The notes below the pieces were generated by a model. It saw only the letters and a program-made list of their open reading frames with translations, was not told the origin of the DNA and ran no database searches. The position numbers and the translations under genes were made by a program. Of a DNA stretch of 64,000 nt, positions 1 through 8,543 are shown in pieces; positions within the stretch are counted from its first letter, which is position 1; every line of letters begins with the position of its first letter. Source of the stretch: Pseudomonadota bacterium (GTDB lineage: Bacteria > Pseudomonadota > Gammaproteobacteria > Burkholderiales > Burkholderiaceae_C); assembly GCA_023387335.1 (NCBI GenBank), contig JAEWIF010000068.1, forward strand, positions 1 through 64,000. Direction: 5' to 3'.

Positions 1-1938
1 GGGCACTTCCGCGGCGACCCGCGGCTTGCCGATCGGGCCCGCGGCCGCGCCCTTGCGCACGGCGGCCAGGTCTTCCTCGTTCGGGTACTGGCCCATCAGC
101 CAGTAGTCGAACACGCGCCGCGCGATCGGCGCCGCGGAGGCTGCGCCGAAGCCGGCGTTCTCCACGACCACGGCCACGGCGATCTTCGGGTCCTCCGCCG
201 GTGCGAAGGCGATGTACAGGGCGTGGTCGCGCTGGTGCTCCTCGAGCTTGGACGCCTGGTACTTTTCCTTCTGGCCGATGGTGACGGCCTGGGCCGTGCC
301 GGTCTTGCCGCCGGAAATGTAGCCGGCGTTCGCGAACACGCGCGTGCCCGTGCCGCCCTGCGTCACCGCCACCATCGCCTTGCGGATGAGCGCCACGTGC
401 TCGGGCTTGAAGCCGAGGTTCTCCTCGGGCTCGGCCGGCACCATGGTCTGCACGCGCGTCATCGGGTCCTGCGTGGCGATGATCAGGCGAGGTTTGTGCT
501 TGATGCCGTCGTTGGCCAGGATGGACGTGGCCTGCGCCAGCTGCAGCATGGTGAAGCTGTTGTAGCCCTGGCCGATGCCCAGCGAGATGGTCTCGCCCGC
601 GAACCACTTCTTCTGCTCGGGGCGCTTGTAGTAGTTGCGCTTCCAGTCCTGGCTGGGCAGCACGCCGCGCACCTCGCCCTGGATGTCGATGCCGGTGACC
701 TGGCCGAAGCCCAGGGGCTTCATGAAGTCGTGGATGGCGTCCACGCCCAGGTCGTTGGCGAGCGAATAGAAGTACACGTTGGACGACAGCGCGATGGCGC
801 GGGTCAGGTCCACTGGGCCGAGGCCGTGGTCGCCGTGGCTGCGGAACACGTGGCCGCCGAAGGCCCAGGAGCCGCCGTCCATGGTGATCTGGGTGGCGGT
901 GCGCTTGCCGGTGGTGAGCGCCGCCAGGCCCATGAACGGCTTGTAGGTGGAGCCGGGCGGGTAGGTGCCGCGCAGGGCGCGATTGAGCAGCGGCTTGTCG
1001 ATCGACTCGTTCAGCGCCTGCCAGTTCTCCACGTCGATGCCGTCGACGAAGAGGTTGGGATCGAACGTCGGCTTGGACACGAAGGCCAGCACCTCGCCGG
1101 TCTTGGGGTCCATGGCCACCAGCGCGCCGCGCCGATCGCCGTACATGTCCTCGATCAGCTTCTGCAGCTTGATGTCGATGGACAGCAGCACCGTGCTGCC
1201 GGGCGTGGCCGGCTTGCTGGCCAGCTTGCGCACGGCGCGGCCGCCGGCGGAGGTCTCGACCTGCTCCACGCCGGTGATGCCGTGCAGCCCCTTCTCCAGG
1301 CTCTGCTCGACGCCCAGCTTGCCGATGTACTCGGTGCCCCGGTAGTTGGACTGGTCCTCCTCGTCCCAGTCCTCCATCTGCTTCTTCTCGGCCTGGTTGA
1401 TGCGGCCGATGTAGCCGATCACGTGGCTGGCGAGCTCGCCGTACGGGTAGTTGCGGAACAGGCGCGCCTTGATCTCCACGCCGGGGAAGCGGAAGCGCTG
1501 CGCGGCGAAGCGGGCCACTTCCTCGTCGGTGAGCTTGGTGCGGATCGGCAGCGACTCGAAGCTCTTGGATTCCTCGTACAGCTTCTTGAACCGGCGGCGG
1601 TCGCGCGGCTGGATGTCGATCACGTGGGCCAGGTCGTCGATGGTGCGTTCCAGGTCCGTGCCCAGGCGCGAAGGCGTGATCTCCAGCGTGTAGGCCGAGT
1701 AGTTGGTGGCCAGCACGATGCCGTTGCGGTCCAGGATCAGGCCGCGGTTGGGAACGATGGGGACGACGGCCGTGCGGTTGTTTTCGGCCTGCTCGTTCAG
1801 GTCGTCATGGCGCACCACCTGCAGGTACACCAGGCGCATCGCCAGCAGCAGGAAGCAGGCGAGCACCGCCAGGCTGGCCGCGAGGACGCGCGTGCGAAAG
1901 CGCGAGAGATCGGCCTCGACGTTGCGCAGTTCGGTCAT
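1..1938 (-). CDS. mrdA: Penicillin-binding protein 2 (MrdA), 3' end outside window
   Basis: Peptidoglycan DD-transpeptidase of the rod (elongation) complex, anchored in the inner membrane and acting in the periplasm. 646 codons are visible with no stop before base 1, so the C-terminus is cut by the window edge. A short cytoplasmic head is followed by one membrane segment (about residues 18-38), the dimerisation domain, then the transpeptidase domain. The active-site motifs are all present: SxxK as STYK near residue 328, SxN as SSN near 385, and KTG (in GGKTGTAQ) near 544. The start is the ATG at 1938. It lies 46 bases after mreD and is the last visible gene of the mreB-mreC-mreD-mrdA cluster; rodA would be expected next, outside the window. 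Confidence 0.95.
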   Translation of the reverse strand, partial: MTELRNVEADLSRFRTRVLAASLAVLACFLLLAMRLVYLQVVRHDDLNEQAENNRTAVVPIVPNRGLILDRNGIVLATNYSAYTLEITPSRLGTDLERTIDDLAHVIDIQPRDRRRFKKLYEESKSFESLPIRTKLTDEEVARFAAQRFRFPGVEIKARLFRNYPYGELASHVIGYIGRINQAEKKQMEDWDEEDQSNYRGTEYIGKLGVEQSLEKGLHGITGVEQVETSAGGRAVRKLASKPATPGSTVLLSIDIKLQKLIEDMYGDRRGALVAMDPKTGEVLAFVSKPTFDPNLFVDGIDVENWQALNESIDKPLLNRALRGTYPPGSTYKPFMGLAALTTGKRTATQITMDGGSWAFGGHVFRSHGDHGLGPVDLTRAIALSSNVYFYSLANDLGVDAIHDFMKPLGFGQVTGIDIQGEVRGVLPSQDWKRNYYKRPEQKKWFAGETISLGIGQGYNSFTMLQLAQATSILANDGIKHKPRLIIATQDPMTRVQTMVPAEPEENLGFKPEHVALIRKAMVAVTQGGTGTRVFANAGYISGGKTGTAQAVTIGQKEKYQASKLEEHQRDHALYIAFAPAEDPKIAVAVVVENAGFGAASAAPIARRVFDYWLMGQYPNEEDLAAVRKGAAAGPIGKPRVAAEVP

Positions 1939-1984
1939 GGTGGCGGGGCGGTCGGCGCCGGGTGCTCAGGGGCGCCGCAGCTGT

Positions 1985-2503
1985 TCACAGCGGGCGATTT
2001 TCATCCGGATCGGGGGCCCGGCGCTGCGGAGCCAGCAGGATCACGCTGACCACCGGCCAAAGCAGGGATTCGATCACGGGGGCGAGCAGCAGCGACGCGC
2101 CGGGGAACACGCCGCCCGCGATCATGCGGATCGCCAGCTCGATGGCATGGGCGGCGGCGAACAGCGGCAGCACCTGCACCGCCTGCGAAGGCACCGTGAA
2201 CCAGAGCAGGCGCCGGTGGATGGTGATCGCGAAGAACGACAGCGCCGTGTACGCCAGCGCGTGCTGCCCGAGCAGCGACGCCTGGTGCACGTCCATCGCG
2301 ATGCCGAACACGAACGCCGCGCCGATGCCCACGCGCAGCGGCTGGTGCACGCTCCAGAACACCAGCACGATGGCCAGCAGGTCCGGCATCCAGGGCGTGC
2401 GGCCCAGCGGCAGCATGTTGACCACCATCGCCAGCAGCAGGCTGGACCAGATGAACAGCGGATTGGCCGGCAGCAGCAGCTGCTGGCCGGGACGCATGAT
2501 CAT
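1985..2503 (-). CDS. mreD: Rod shape-determining protein MreD
   Basis: Small integral inner-membrane protein (172 aa, the usual family length) that links MreC to the elongasome. The sequence is almost wholly hydrophobic and about five membrane segments can be drawn, starting near residue 12. Its ATG overlaps the mreC stop in an ATGA junction, so the two are very probably translationally coupled. The family is poorly conserved in sequence, so the call leans on the position between mreC and mrdA together with length and topology. Confidence 0.92.
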   Translation of the reverse strand: MIMRPGQQLLLPANPLFIWSSLLLAMVVNMLPLGRTPWMPDLLAIVLVFWSVHQPLRVGIGAAFVFGIAMDVHQASLLGQHALAYTALSFFAITIHRRLLWFTVPSQAVQVLPLFAAAHAIELAIRMIAGGVFPGASLLLAPVIESLLWPVVSVILLAPQRRAPDPDENRPL

Positions 2504-3423
2504 TTCTTCGCCCCCTTGGGCCCGGCGACGGGCGCGGGTTCGGGGGCCGGCCGCGGCGGGATCCTGGCGGAGATCGGCTGCAACACCATCACGTGGCGGG
2601 CGCCGTCCACCAGCGCCTGCGGCACGCAGTAGATGCGGGCGAATGCCGAATCGGCGCGGCGCTCGACCTGGGCGACCTTGGCCACCGGCAGGCCGGCCGG
2701 ATAGATGCCGTCCACGCCGCTGGTGGTGAGCAGGTCGCCGGCCTGCACGTCGGCGTTGCCGGCCATGAAGCGCAGCTCCAGCGCGCCGGCATGCCCGCCG
2801 CCGGTGTCGCCGAACGCCACGCTGCGGGCGCCGGTGCGGGTGTTCATCACGGGGATGGACTGGTCGCGGTCGGTGATGAGGGTGACTTCGCTGATCAGCG
2901 GATGCACGCGCGTCACCTGGCCGAGCACGCCCGATTCATCGAGGACCGGCGAGCCTTCGACGACGCCCTGGGCCAGGCCCTTGTCGATGATCACCTTGCG
3001 GGTGTACGGATCGGCCGCGTCGTAGAGGACCTCGGCCGCCTGGCCGGGGGTGGTGATGCGGTCGCGCAGGCCCAGCAGCTTGCGCAGCCGCTCGTTCTCC
3101 TGAGTGAGCAGCTCGACCTGGTTGGCGCGCTCGGACTGCTGCGCCAGCTTCTTGCGGGCCGCGGCTTCCAGCACCTGGGCGTCGCGCAGGGCCTCGAAGT
3201 ATTCGCCGCCCTGGCGCAGCGCCAGCACCGGCCGCAGGATGGCCCACTGGATCGGGTAGAGCACCGTGCCCACGGCCGCGCGCAGCGGCTGGGTGATGCG
3301 AAAGCGGGTGTCCGCCACCATCAGGAACAGCGCGAGGGCGCTGAACACCATCAGCTTGGACAGGGCCGACGGGCCCTGCTTGAAGAAGGGCGGCGGGGTC
3401 CTGTCCAGCGTACCGAGCGGCAT
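2500..3423 (-). CDS. mreC: Rod shape-determining protein MreC
   Basis: Bitopic periplasmic scaffold of the elongation complex that binds PBP2. The 307-aa protein has a short cytoplasmic N-terminus, one membrane segment (about residues 22-42), a coiled coil rich in Glu, Gln and Leu (about 70-110), then the paired beta-barrel domain typical of MreC with its Gly-rich turns. A Pro/Ala-rich tail ends in GAKK. The gene is 19 bases downstream of mreB and overlaps mreD by 4 bases. Length and architecture are normal for Burkholderiales. Confidence 0.95.
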   Translation of the reverse strand: MPLGTLDRTPPPFFKQGPSALSKLMVFSALALFLMVADTRFRITQPLRAAVGTVLYPIQWAILRPVLALRQGGEYFEALRDAQVLEAAARKKLAQQSERANQVELLTQENERLRKLLGLRDRITTPGQAAEVLYDAADPYTRKVIIDKGLAQGVVEGSPVLDESGVLGQVTRVHPLISEVTLITDRDQSIPVMNTRTGARSVAFGDTGGGHAGALELRFMAGNADVQAGDLLTTSGVDGIYPAGLPVAKVAQVERRADSAFARIYCVPQALVDGARHVMVLQPISARIPPRPAPEPAPVAGPKGAKK

Positions 3424-3442
3424 CGCTGTCTTCCGGGGAGAA

Positions 3443-4486
3443 CTACTCGGAGGTGAAGATGCTGCCCAGGCGTTCCATGCGCTCGAGCGCGATGCCGCAG
3501 CCGCGCACCACGCAGGTCAGCGGGTCCTCGGCCACCAGCACGGGCAGGCCGGTTTCCTCGGCCAGCAGGCGGTCGAGGTCGCGCAGCAGGGCGCCGCCGC
3601 CGGTGAGCATCATCCCGCGCTCGGCGATGTCGGCGCCCAGCTCGGGCGGCGTGCTCTCCAGCGCGTTCTTCACCGCCGAGACGATGTTGTTCAGCGGATC
3701 GGTCAGGGCTTCCAGGATCTCGTTGGACGAGATGGTGAACGAGCGGGGCACGCCTTCGGAAAGGTTGCGGCCCTTGACCTCGATCTCCTTGACCTCGCTG
3801 CCCGGGAAGGCCGAACCGATGGTCTTCTTGATGGCTTCGGCGGTGGGTTCGCCGATCAGCATGCCGTAGTTGCGGCGGATGTAGCTGATGATGGCCTCGT
3901 CGAACTTGTCGCCGCCGACGCGCACGCTGCCCTTGTAGACCATGCCGCCCAGCGAGATGACGCCCACCTCGGTGGTGCCGCCGCCGATGTCGACCACCAT
4001 CGAGCCGGAGGCTTCGGACACCGGCAGGCCGGCGCCGATGGCCGCGGCCATGGGTTCCTCGATCAGGTAGACGTCGCTCGCGCCGGCGCCCAGCGCCGAT
4101 TCGCGGATGGCCCGGCGTTCCACCTGGGTGGAGCCGCAGGGCACGCAGATGATGATGCGCGGGCTGGGCTTCATGACGGACCGGGGATGGACCATCTTGA
4201 TGAACTGCTTGAGCATCTGCTCGGTGACGGTGAAGTCGGCGATGACGCCGTCCTTCATCGGGCGGATGGCCTCGATGTTGCCCGGCACCTTGCCCAGCAT
4301 GGCCTTGGCTTCGTGGCCGACGGCCTGGATGGTCTTCTTCCCCTGCGGCCCGCCTTCGTGGCGGATGGCGACCACGGACGGCTCGTCCAGGACGATTCCC
4401 TTGTCCCGCACGAAGATCAGCGTGTTGGCGGTGCCCAGGTCAATGGCAAGGTCGGTCGACAGGTACCGACGGAACGCTCCGAACAT
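3443..4486 (-). CDS. mreB: Rod shape-determining protein MreB (bacterial actin)
   Basis: Actin-like ATPase that polymerises under the inner membrane and directs lateral wall synthesis. The 347-aa product carries the actin-fold nucleotide motifs: phosphate 1 loop in DLGTANTLIF near residue 15, phosphate 2 in DIGGGTTEVGV, and the adenosine motif TGGGALLRDLD near the C-terminus. The start at 4486 gives the family N-terminus MFGAFRRYLSTDLAIDLG, and AGGAC lies just upstream. An in-frame upstream start at 4543 would add 19 residues unlike the family and is rejected. The gene is divergent from gatC across a 152-base gap. It is the first gene of the elongation operon. Confidence 0.97.
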   Translation of the reverse strand: MFGAFRRYLSTDLAIDLGTANTLIFVRDKGIVLDEPSVVAIRHEGGPQGKKTIQAVGHEAKAMLGKVPGNIEAIRPMKDGVIADFTVTEQMLKQFIKMVHPRSVMKPSPRIIICVPCGSTQVERRAIRESALGAGASDVYLIEEPMAAAIGAGLPVSEASGSMVVDIGGGTTEVGVISLGGMVYKGSVRVGGDKFDEAIISYIRRNYGMLIGEPTAEAIKKTIGSAFPGSEVKEIEVKGRNLSEGVPRSFTISSNEILEALTDPLNNIVSAVKNALESTPPELGADIAERGMMLTGGGALLRDLDRLLAEETGLPVLVAEDPLTCVVRGCGIALERMERLGSIFTSE

Positions 4487-4520
4487 GGGGGGAGTCCTCT
4501 TTGCTTCTTCTGTGTGAAAG

Positions 4521-4538
4521 CGGCCCCAGAAGGGGCCG
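4521..4538 (-). other. GC-rich hairpin in the mreB leader
   Basis: Perfect inverted repeat CGGCCCC-AGAA-GGGGCCG in the mreB/gatC divergent gap. Read on the mreB strand it would lie in the 5' leader, 35 bases before the start codon. It has no T-run, so it is not a typical terminator. It could be an mRNA-stabilising stem or an operator; the sequence alone does not decide. Confidence 0.4.
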
Positions 4539-4553
4539 TGCACTGCAGCGCGG

Positions 4554-4559
4554 ATAATA
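4554..4559 (-). promoter_or_regulatory. Possible -10 element of the mreB promoter
   Basis: On the mreB strand this reads TATTAT, a good -10 match, 68 bases upstream of the mreB start codon and upstream of the leader hairpin. No convincing -35 box sits at 16-18 bases. The same bases read GATAAT on the gatC strand, so the element might serve either direction. Confidence 0.3.
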
Positions 4560-4638
4560 CCTGATCCCCTGTGAATAACTCGACCGTGCCGGCCCCGGGT
4601 CGGCGCGCTTACAACTCGTTTCCCCGCCGGTTCCTGAC

Positions 4639-4938
4639 ATGGCCCTGACCCACGAAGACATCCGCCGCATCCAGCACCTCGCGCGGCTCGAACTGCAGCC
4701 GCAAGAGAGCGAGCGCATGCTGACCCAGATCAACGGCTTCTTCTCGATCGTGGAGGCGATGCGGGCTGTGGATACCACGGGGATCGAACCGCTCGCCCAT
4801 CCCGTCGCGGCCTTCCAGGACGTGCAGCTGCGCCTGCGCGACGACGTGCCCAGCGAGCCGAACGCGCGCGAGGCCAACCAGCGCAGCGCGCCGGCCGTGG
4901 AGCGCGGTCTTTTCCTCGTGCCGAAGGTGATCGAATGA
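4639..4938 (+). CDS. gatC: Asp-tRNA(Asn)/Glu-tRNA(Gln) amidotransferase subunit C
   Basis: Small wrapping subunit (99 aa, normal length) of the GatCAB complex, which converts mischarged Glu-tRNA(Gln) and Asp-tRNA(Asn) to the correct aminoacyl-tRNAs in the cytoplasm. The family features are visible: an N-terminal helix with HEDIRRIQHLARLEL, a central NGFFSIVEAM helix, and the conserved region ending in LRDDVP. The stop overlaps the gatA start in an ATGA junction. Having the three genes in one operon secures the assignment. Confidence 0.96.
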   Translation: MALTHEDIRRIQHLARLELQPQESERMLTQINGFFSIVEAMRAVDTTGIEPLAHPVAAFQDVQLRLRDDVPSEPNAREANQRSAPAVERGLFLVPKVIE

Positions 4939-6395
4939 GCCTGCACGACCTCTCCGTCGCCGAACTGGCGCGGCAGCTGAAGACCAGGGACGTCTCCGCC
5001 GTGGAAGCGGCGCAGCACTTCCTGGCCCGTTCCAAGGCCCACGACGACCTGGGCGCCTGGCTCGCCCGTGATGAAGAAGTCACGCTCGCCCAGGCCCGCA
5101 ACGCGGACGAGCGGATCGCGAAAGGCGACACGGCGCCGTTGCTTGGCGTCCCCATCGCGCACAAGGACATCTTCGTCACGCGCGACTTTCCCAGCACCGC
5201 CGGCTCCAGGATGCTGGAGGGCTACCGCTCGCCGTTCGACGCCACGGTCGTGCGCAAGTTGGCCGAGGTCGGCATGGTCAGCCTGGGCAAGCTCAATTGC
5301 GACGAGTTCGCCATGGGCTCGTCCAACGAGAACTCCGCCTTCCATCCGGTGAAGAACCCCTGGGACGCCACCCGCATCCCGGGCGGCTCCTCGGGCGGCA
5401 GCGCGGTGGCCGTCGCCGCGCGGCTGGCGCCGGCCGCCACCGGCACCGACACCGGCGGCTCGATCCGCCAGCCGGCTTCGTTCTGCGGCATCACCGGCAT
5501 CAAGCCCACCTACGGCCGCGCCTCGCGCTACGGGATGATCGCCTACGCCTCCAGCCTGGACCAGGCGGGCCCGATGGCCCGCAGCGCCGAGGATTGCGCG
5601 CTGCTGCTCTCCGCCATGTGCGGCCCGGACCTGGACCGCGACTCCACTTCGCTGGACGTGCCGGCCGAGGATTTCGGCAGGTCGCTGGGCGCATCGCTGG
5701 AAGGGCTGCGCATCGGCGTGCCGAAGGAGTTCTTCGCCGAAGGCGTGGCGACCGACGTGCGCGCCGCCATCGAAGCGGCCCTGCAGCAGCTCGAGAAGCT
5801 GGGCGCGCGCCGCGTCGAGATCTCGCTGCCCCGCACCGAGCTGTCGATCCCGGTCTACTACATCATCGCGCCGGCCGAGGCGTCGTCGAACCTCTCGCGC
5901 TTCGACGGCGTGAAGTTCGGGCACCGCGCGGCGCAGTACGGCGACCTGCTGGACATGTACAAGAAGTCCCGCGCCGAAGGCTTCGGCGACGAGGTCAAGC
6001 GCCGCATCATGACCGGCACCTACGTGCTCTCGCACGGCTACTACGACGCCTACTACCTGCAGGCGCAGAAGATCCGCCGCATGATCGCCGACGACTTCCA
6101 GCGCGCTTTCAAGGAGTGCGACGTCATCGCCGGCCCGGCCGCGCCCACCGTGGCGTGGAAGCTCGGTGGCCACGGCGGCGACCCGCTGGCGGACTACCTG
6201 GCCGACATCTTCACGCTGCCCGGTTCGCTGGCCGGCCTGCCCGGCATGAGCGTGCCGGTGGGCTTCGGCGAAGGCGGCATGCCGGTGGGCCTGCAGCTCC
6301 TGGGCAACTACTTCCAGGAGAGCCGCCTGCTCAACGTGGCGCACCGCTTCCAGCAGGCCACCGATTTCCATGCGAAGAAGCCGGAGGGCGTCTGA
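4935..6395 (+). CDS. gatA: Asp-tRNA(Asn)/Glu-tRNA(Gln) amidotransferase subunit A
   Basis: Glutaminase subunit of GatCAB, an amidase-signature enzyme that releases ammonia from glutamine and channels it to GatB. The catalytic Lys-cisSer-Ser triad can be placed at K77 (IAHKDIF), S152 (GGSSGGSAVAV) and S176 (DTGGSIRQPASF), with the standard family spacing. The product is 486 aa, full length. The start overlaps the gatC stop by 4 bases and the stop is one base before the gatB start, consistent with a tightly coupled operon. Confidence 0.97.
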   Translation: MSLHDLSVAELARQLKTRDVSAVEAAQHFLARSKAHDDLGAWLARDEEVTLAQARNADERIAKGDTAPLLGVPIAHKDIFVTRDFPSTAGSRMLEGYRSPFDATVVRKLAEVGMVSLGKLNCDEFAMGSSNENSAFHPVKNPWDATRIPGGSSGGSAVAVAARLAPAATGTDTGGSIRQPASFCGITGIKPTYGRASRYGMIAYASSLDQAGPMARSAEDCALLLSAMCGPDLDRDSTSLDVPAEDFGRSLGASLEGLRIGVPKEFFAEGVATDVRAAIEAALQQLEKLGARRVEISLPRTELSIPVYYIIAPAEASSNLSRFDGVKFGHRAAQYGDLLDMYKKSRAEGFGDEVKRRIMTGTYVLSHGYYDAYYLQAQKIRRMIADDFQRAFKECDVIAGPAAPTVAWKLGGHGGDPLADYLADIFTLPGSLAGLPGMSVPVGFGEGGMPVGLQLLGNYFQESRLLNVAHRFQQATDFHAKKPEGV

Positions 6396-6396
6396 C

Positions 6397-7845
6397 ATGA
6401 GCGCCATGCTTGTCCAGGGCTGGGAAGTCGTCATCGGCTTCGAAACCCACGCCCAGCTGTCCACCCGCTCCAAGATCTTCAGCCGCTCGCCCACCGACTT
6501 CGGCGCCGAGCCGAACACGCAGGCCAGCCCGGTCGACCTGGCGCTGCCCGGCACGCTGCCGGTCATGAACAAGGGCGCCGTCGAGCGCGCCATCGCCTTC
6601 GGCCTGGCCGTCGGCTCGAAGATCGCGCCGCGCAGCATCTTCGCGCGCAAGAACTACTTCTACCCGGACCTGCCCAAGGGCTACCAGATCAGCCAGTACG
6701 AGATCCCGGTGGTGCAGGGCGGCGCGGTGGAGTTCTACGTCGGCGACGACAAGAGGTCCGTGCGCCTGGTGCGCGCCCACCTCGAGGAGGACGCGGGCAA
6801 GTCGCTGCACGAGGACTTCGTCGGCCAGTCGGGCATCGACCTGAACCGCGCGGGCACGCCGCTGCTGGAGATCGTCACCGAGCCGGACATGCGCTCCACC
6901 GAGGAGGCGGTCGCCTACGCCAAGGAGCTGCACAAGATCGTCACGTGGATCGGCATCTGCGACGGCAACATGCAGGAAGGCAGCTTCCGCTGCGACGCCA
7001 ACGTCTCGGTGCGCCGCCCCGGCGGCCCGCTGGGCACGCGGCGCGAGATCAAGAACCTCAACAGCTTCCGCTTCATGCAGCAGGCGATCGACTACGAGAT
7101 CCGCTGGCAGATCGGCGAGCTGGAGGACGGCCGCGCCATCCAGCAGGCCACGGTGCTGTTCGATCCCGACACCGGCGAGACGCGCGCCATGCGCACCAAG
7201 GAAGACGCGGCCGACTACCGCTACTTCCCCGATCCCGACCTGCCGCCGCTGGTGGTGGCGCCGGACTGGGTGGAGCAGGTGCGCGCCGGCATGCCCGAGC
7301 TGCCGCGCGCGATGTCGGCGCGCTTCGTGCAGCAGTACGGCCTGCCCGAGTACGACGCAACCACGCTCACGCAATCGCCGGCGATGGCCGCGTATTTCGA
7401 ATCCGCCGCCAAGGCCAGCGGCCAGCCCAAGCTGGCCAGCAACTGGGTGATGGGCGAGGTCTCGCGCCGGCTGAACGCGCAGGAGATCGGCATCGAGCAG
7501 GCGCCGGTTTCGGCCGCCACGCTGGGCGCGCTGATCGGCCGCATCGCCGACGGCACCATCTCCAACAGCGCGGGCCGGCAGGTGTTCGAGGCGCTGTGGA
7601 GCGGCGAGGGCGGCGACGTCGATGCGGTCATCGAGGCCAAGGGCCTCAGGCAGATGAGCGACACCGGCGAGCTGGAGAAGATCCTCGACGACATCCTCGC
7701 GGCCAACGCCGACAACGTCGCGCAGTTCAAGGCCGGCAAGGACAAGGCGTTCAACGCGCTGGTCGGCCAGGCGATGAAGGCCACCAAGGGCAAGGCCAAC
7801 CCGCAGCAGGTCAACGACCTGCTGCGCAAGAAGCTCGCCGGCTGA
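6397..7845 (+). CDS. gatB: Asp-tRNA(Asn)/Glu-tRNA(Gln) amidotransferase subunit B
   Basis: Kinase/transamidase subunit of GatCAB, which phosphorylates the mischarged aminoacyl group and amidates it. The N-terminal catalytic cradle starts with GWEVVIGFETHAQLSTRSK. It contains family signatures such as NRAGTPLLEIVTEPD and GSFRCDANVSVR, and a helical tRNA-binding tail (YqeY-like) fills roughly the last 150 residues. The ATG at 6397 gives 482 aa. An in-frame upstream start at 6370 would extend into gatA and is less likely. Confidence 0.97.
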   Translation: MSAMLVQGWEVVIGFETHAQLSTRSKIFSRSPTDFGAEPNTQASPVDLALPGTLPVMNKGAVERAIAFGLAVGSKIAPRSIFARKNYFYPDLPKGYQISQYEIPVVQGGAVEFYVGDDKRSVRLVRAHLEEDAGKSLHEDFVGQSGIDLNRAGTPLLEIVTEPDMRSTEEAVAYAKELHKIVTWIGICDGNMQEGSFRCDANVSVRRPGGPLGTRREIKNLNSFRFMQQAIDYEIRWQIGELEDGRAIQQATVLFDPDTGETRAMRTKEDAADYRYFPDPDLPPLVVAPDWVEQVRAGMPELPRAMSARFVQQYGLPEYDATTLTQSPAMAAYFESAAKASGQPKLASNWVMGEVSRRLNAQEIGIEQAPVSAATLGALIGRIADGTISNSAGRQVFEALWSGEGGDVDAVIEAKGLRQMSDTGELEKILDDILAANADNVAQFKAGKDKAFNALVGQAMKATKGKANPQQVNDLLRKKLAG

Positions 7846-7849
7846 CGCG

Positions 7850-8446
7850 ATGGGCCACCTCTTCCAGTGCCGCTGCGGCGCTCTCCGGGGAGAGGTGGAC
7901 GAGCCGCACCGCGCCATGCGCGCGGTGTGCTACTGCCGCGACTGCCGCACCTACGCGCACTGGCTCGGCCAGCCGCAGCAGGTGCTCGATGCGGCCGGCG
8001 GCACGGACATCGTCGCCACGCATTCGCGCTACGTTCGATTCACGGCGGGCGCGCCGCAGCTCGCCTGCATGTCGCTCTCGCCCAAGGGCCTGCTGCGCTG
8101 GTACGCGCGCTGCTGCGACACGCCGATCGCCAATATCCCACGCGACTGGAAGCTGCCGTACGTGGGGCTGGTGCACACCTGCCTCGAACGCGTGCGGCCG
8201 CTGGAGGCTTCGTTCCCGCCGGTGCAGCTGGACATCAACACGAAGTCGGCGCTGGGGCCGACGCCGCATCGCGGCGGAGTGGCCACGATGGCGAAGTTCG
8301 GCGCGATGGTCCTGCGGCTGTCGGCGGCGCGGGTGACGGGCAGCTATCGCCGGACGGCGTTCTTCGACGCGAAGGGCGAGCCGGTGGCGGCGGTGCACGT
8401 GCCTCCGAAGGCCGAGGTCGACGCCGCTCGAGTGGCAGCAGGTTAG
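7850..8446 (+). CDS. DUF6151-like putative zinc-binding protein
   Basis: 198-aa soluble protein, four bases after gatB and possibly the last gene of that transcript. The N-terminus has a cysteine pattern like the GFA/Mss4-type zinc fold: CRCG at residues 6-9, CYCRDCR near 26-32, and a further CC in the sequence RWYARCCDTPIAN. This looks like the small family annotated as DUF6151, assigned from memory without a search. GFA relatives bind zinc and small thiol adducts, but no enzymatic role can be assigned here. There is no signal peptide or membrane segment. Confidence 0.7.
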   Translation: MGHLFQCRCGALRGEVDEPHRAMRAVCYCRDCRTYAHWLGQPQQVLDAAGGTDIVATHSRYVRFTAGAPQLACMSLSPKGLLRWYARCCDTPIANIPRDWKLPYVGLVHTCLERVRPLEASFPPVQLDINTKSALGPTPHRGGVATMAKFGAMVLRLSAARVTGSYRRTAFFDAKGEPVAAVHVPPKAEVDAARVAAG

Positions 8447-8543
8447 TCGGGCGACGCGCGCAGGACCTTGGTCGTTCCCATGGTCCGGCAAGGAGGGAAG
8501 CATCCCTGAGCCACTTCCGGCTCAACCCTCCTCTGCCGCCCCC

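Noticed and set aside
4440..4543. Upstream in-frame start of mreB at 4543
   Set aside because: It would add 19 residues through the leader hairpin; the ATG at 4486 gives the conserved MreB N-terminus with a ribosome site.
8447..8543. Possible terminator between the DUF6151-like gene and the NHL lipoprotein
   Set aside because: A GAGCC-N6-GGCTC stem is present but short and has no T-run.
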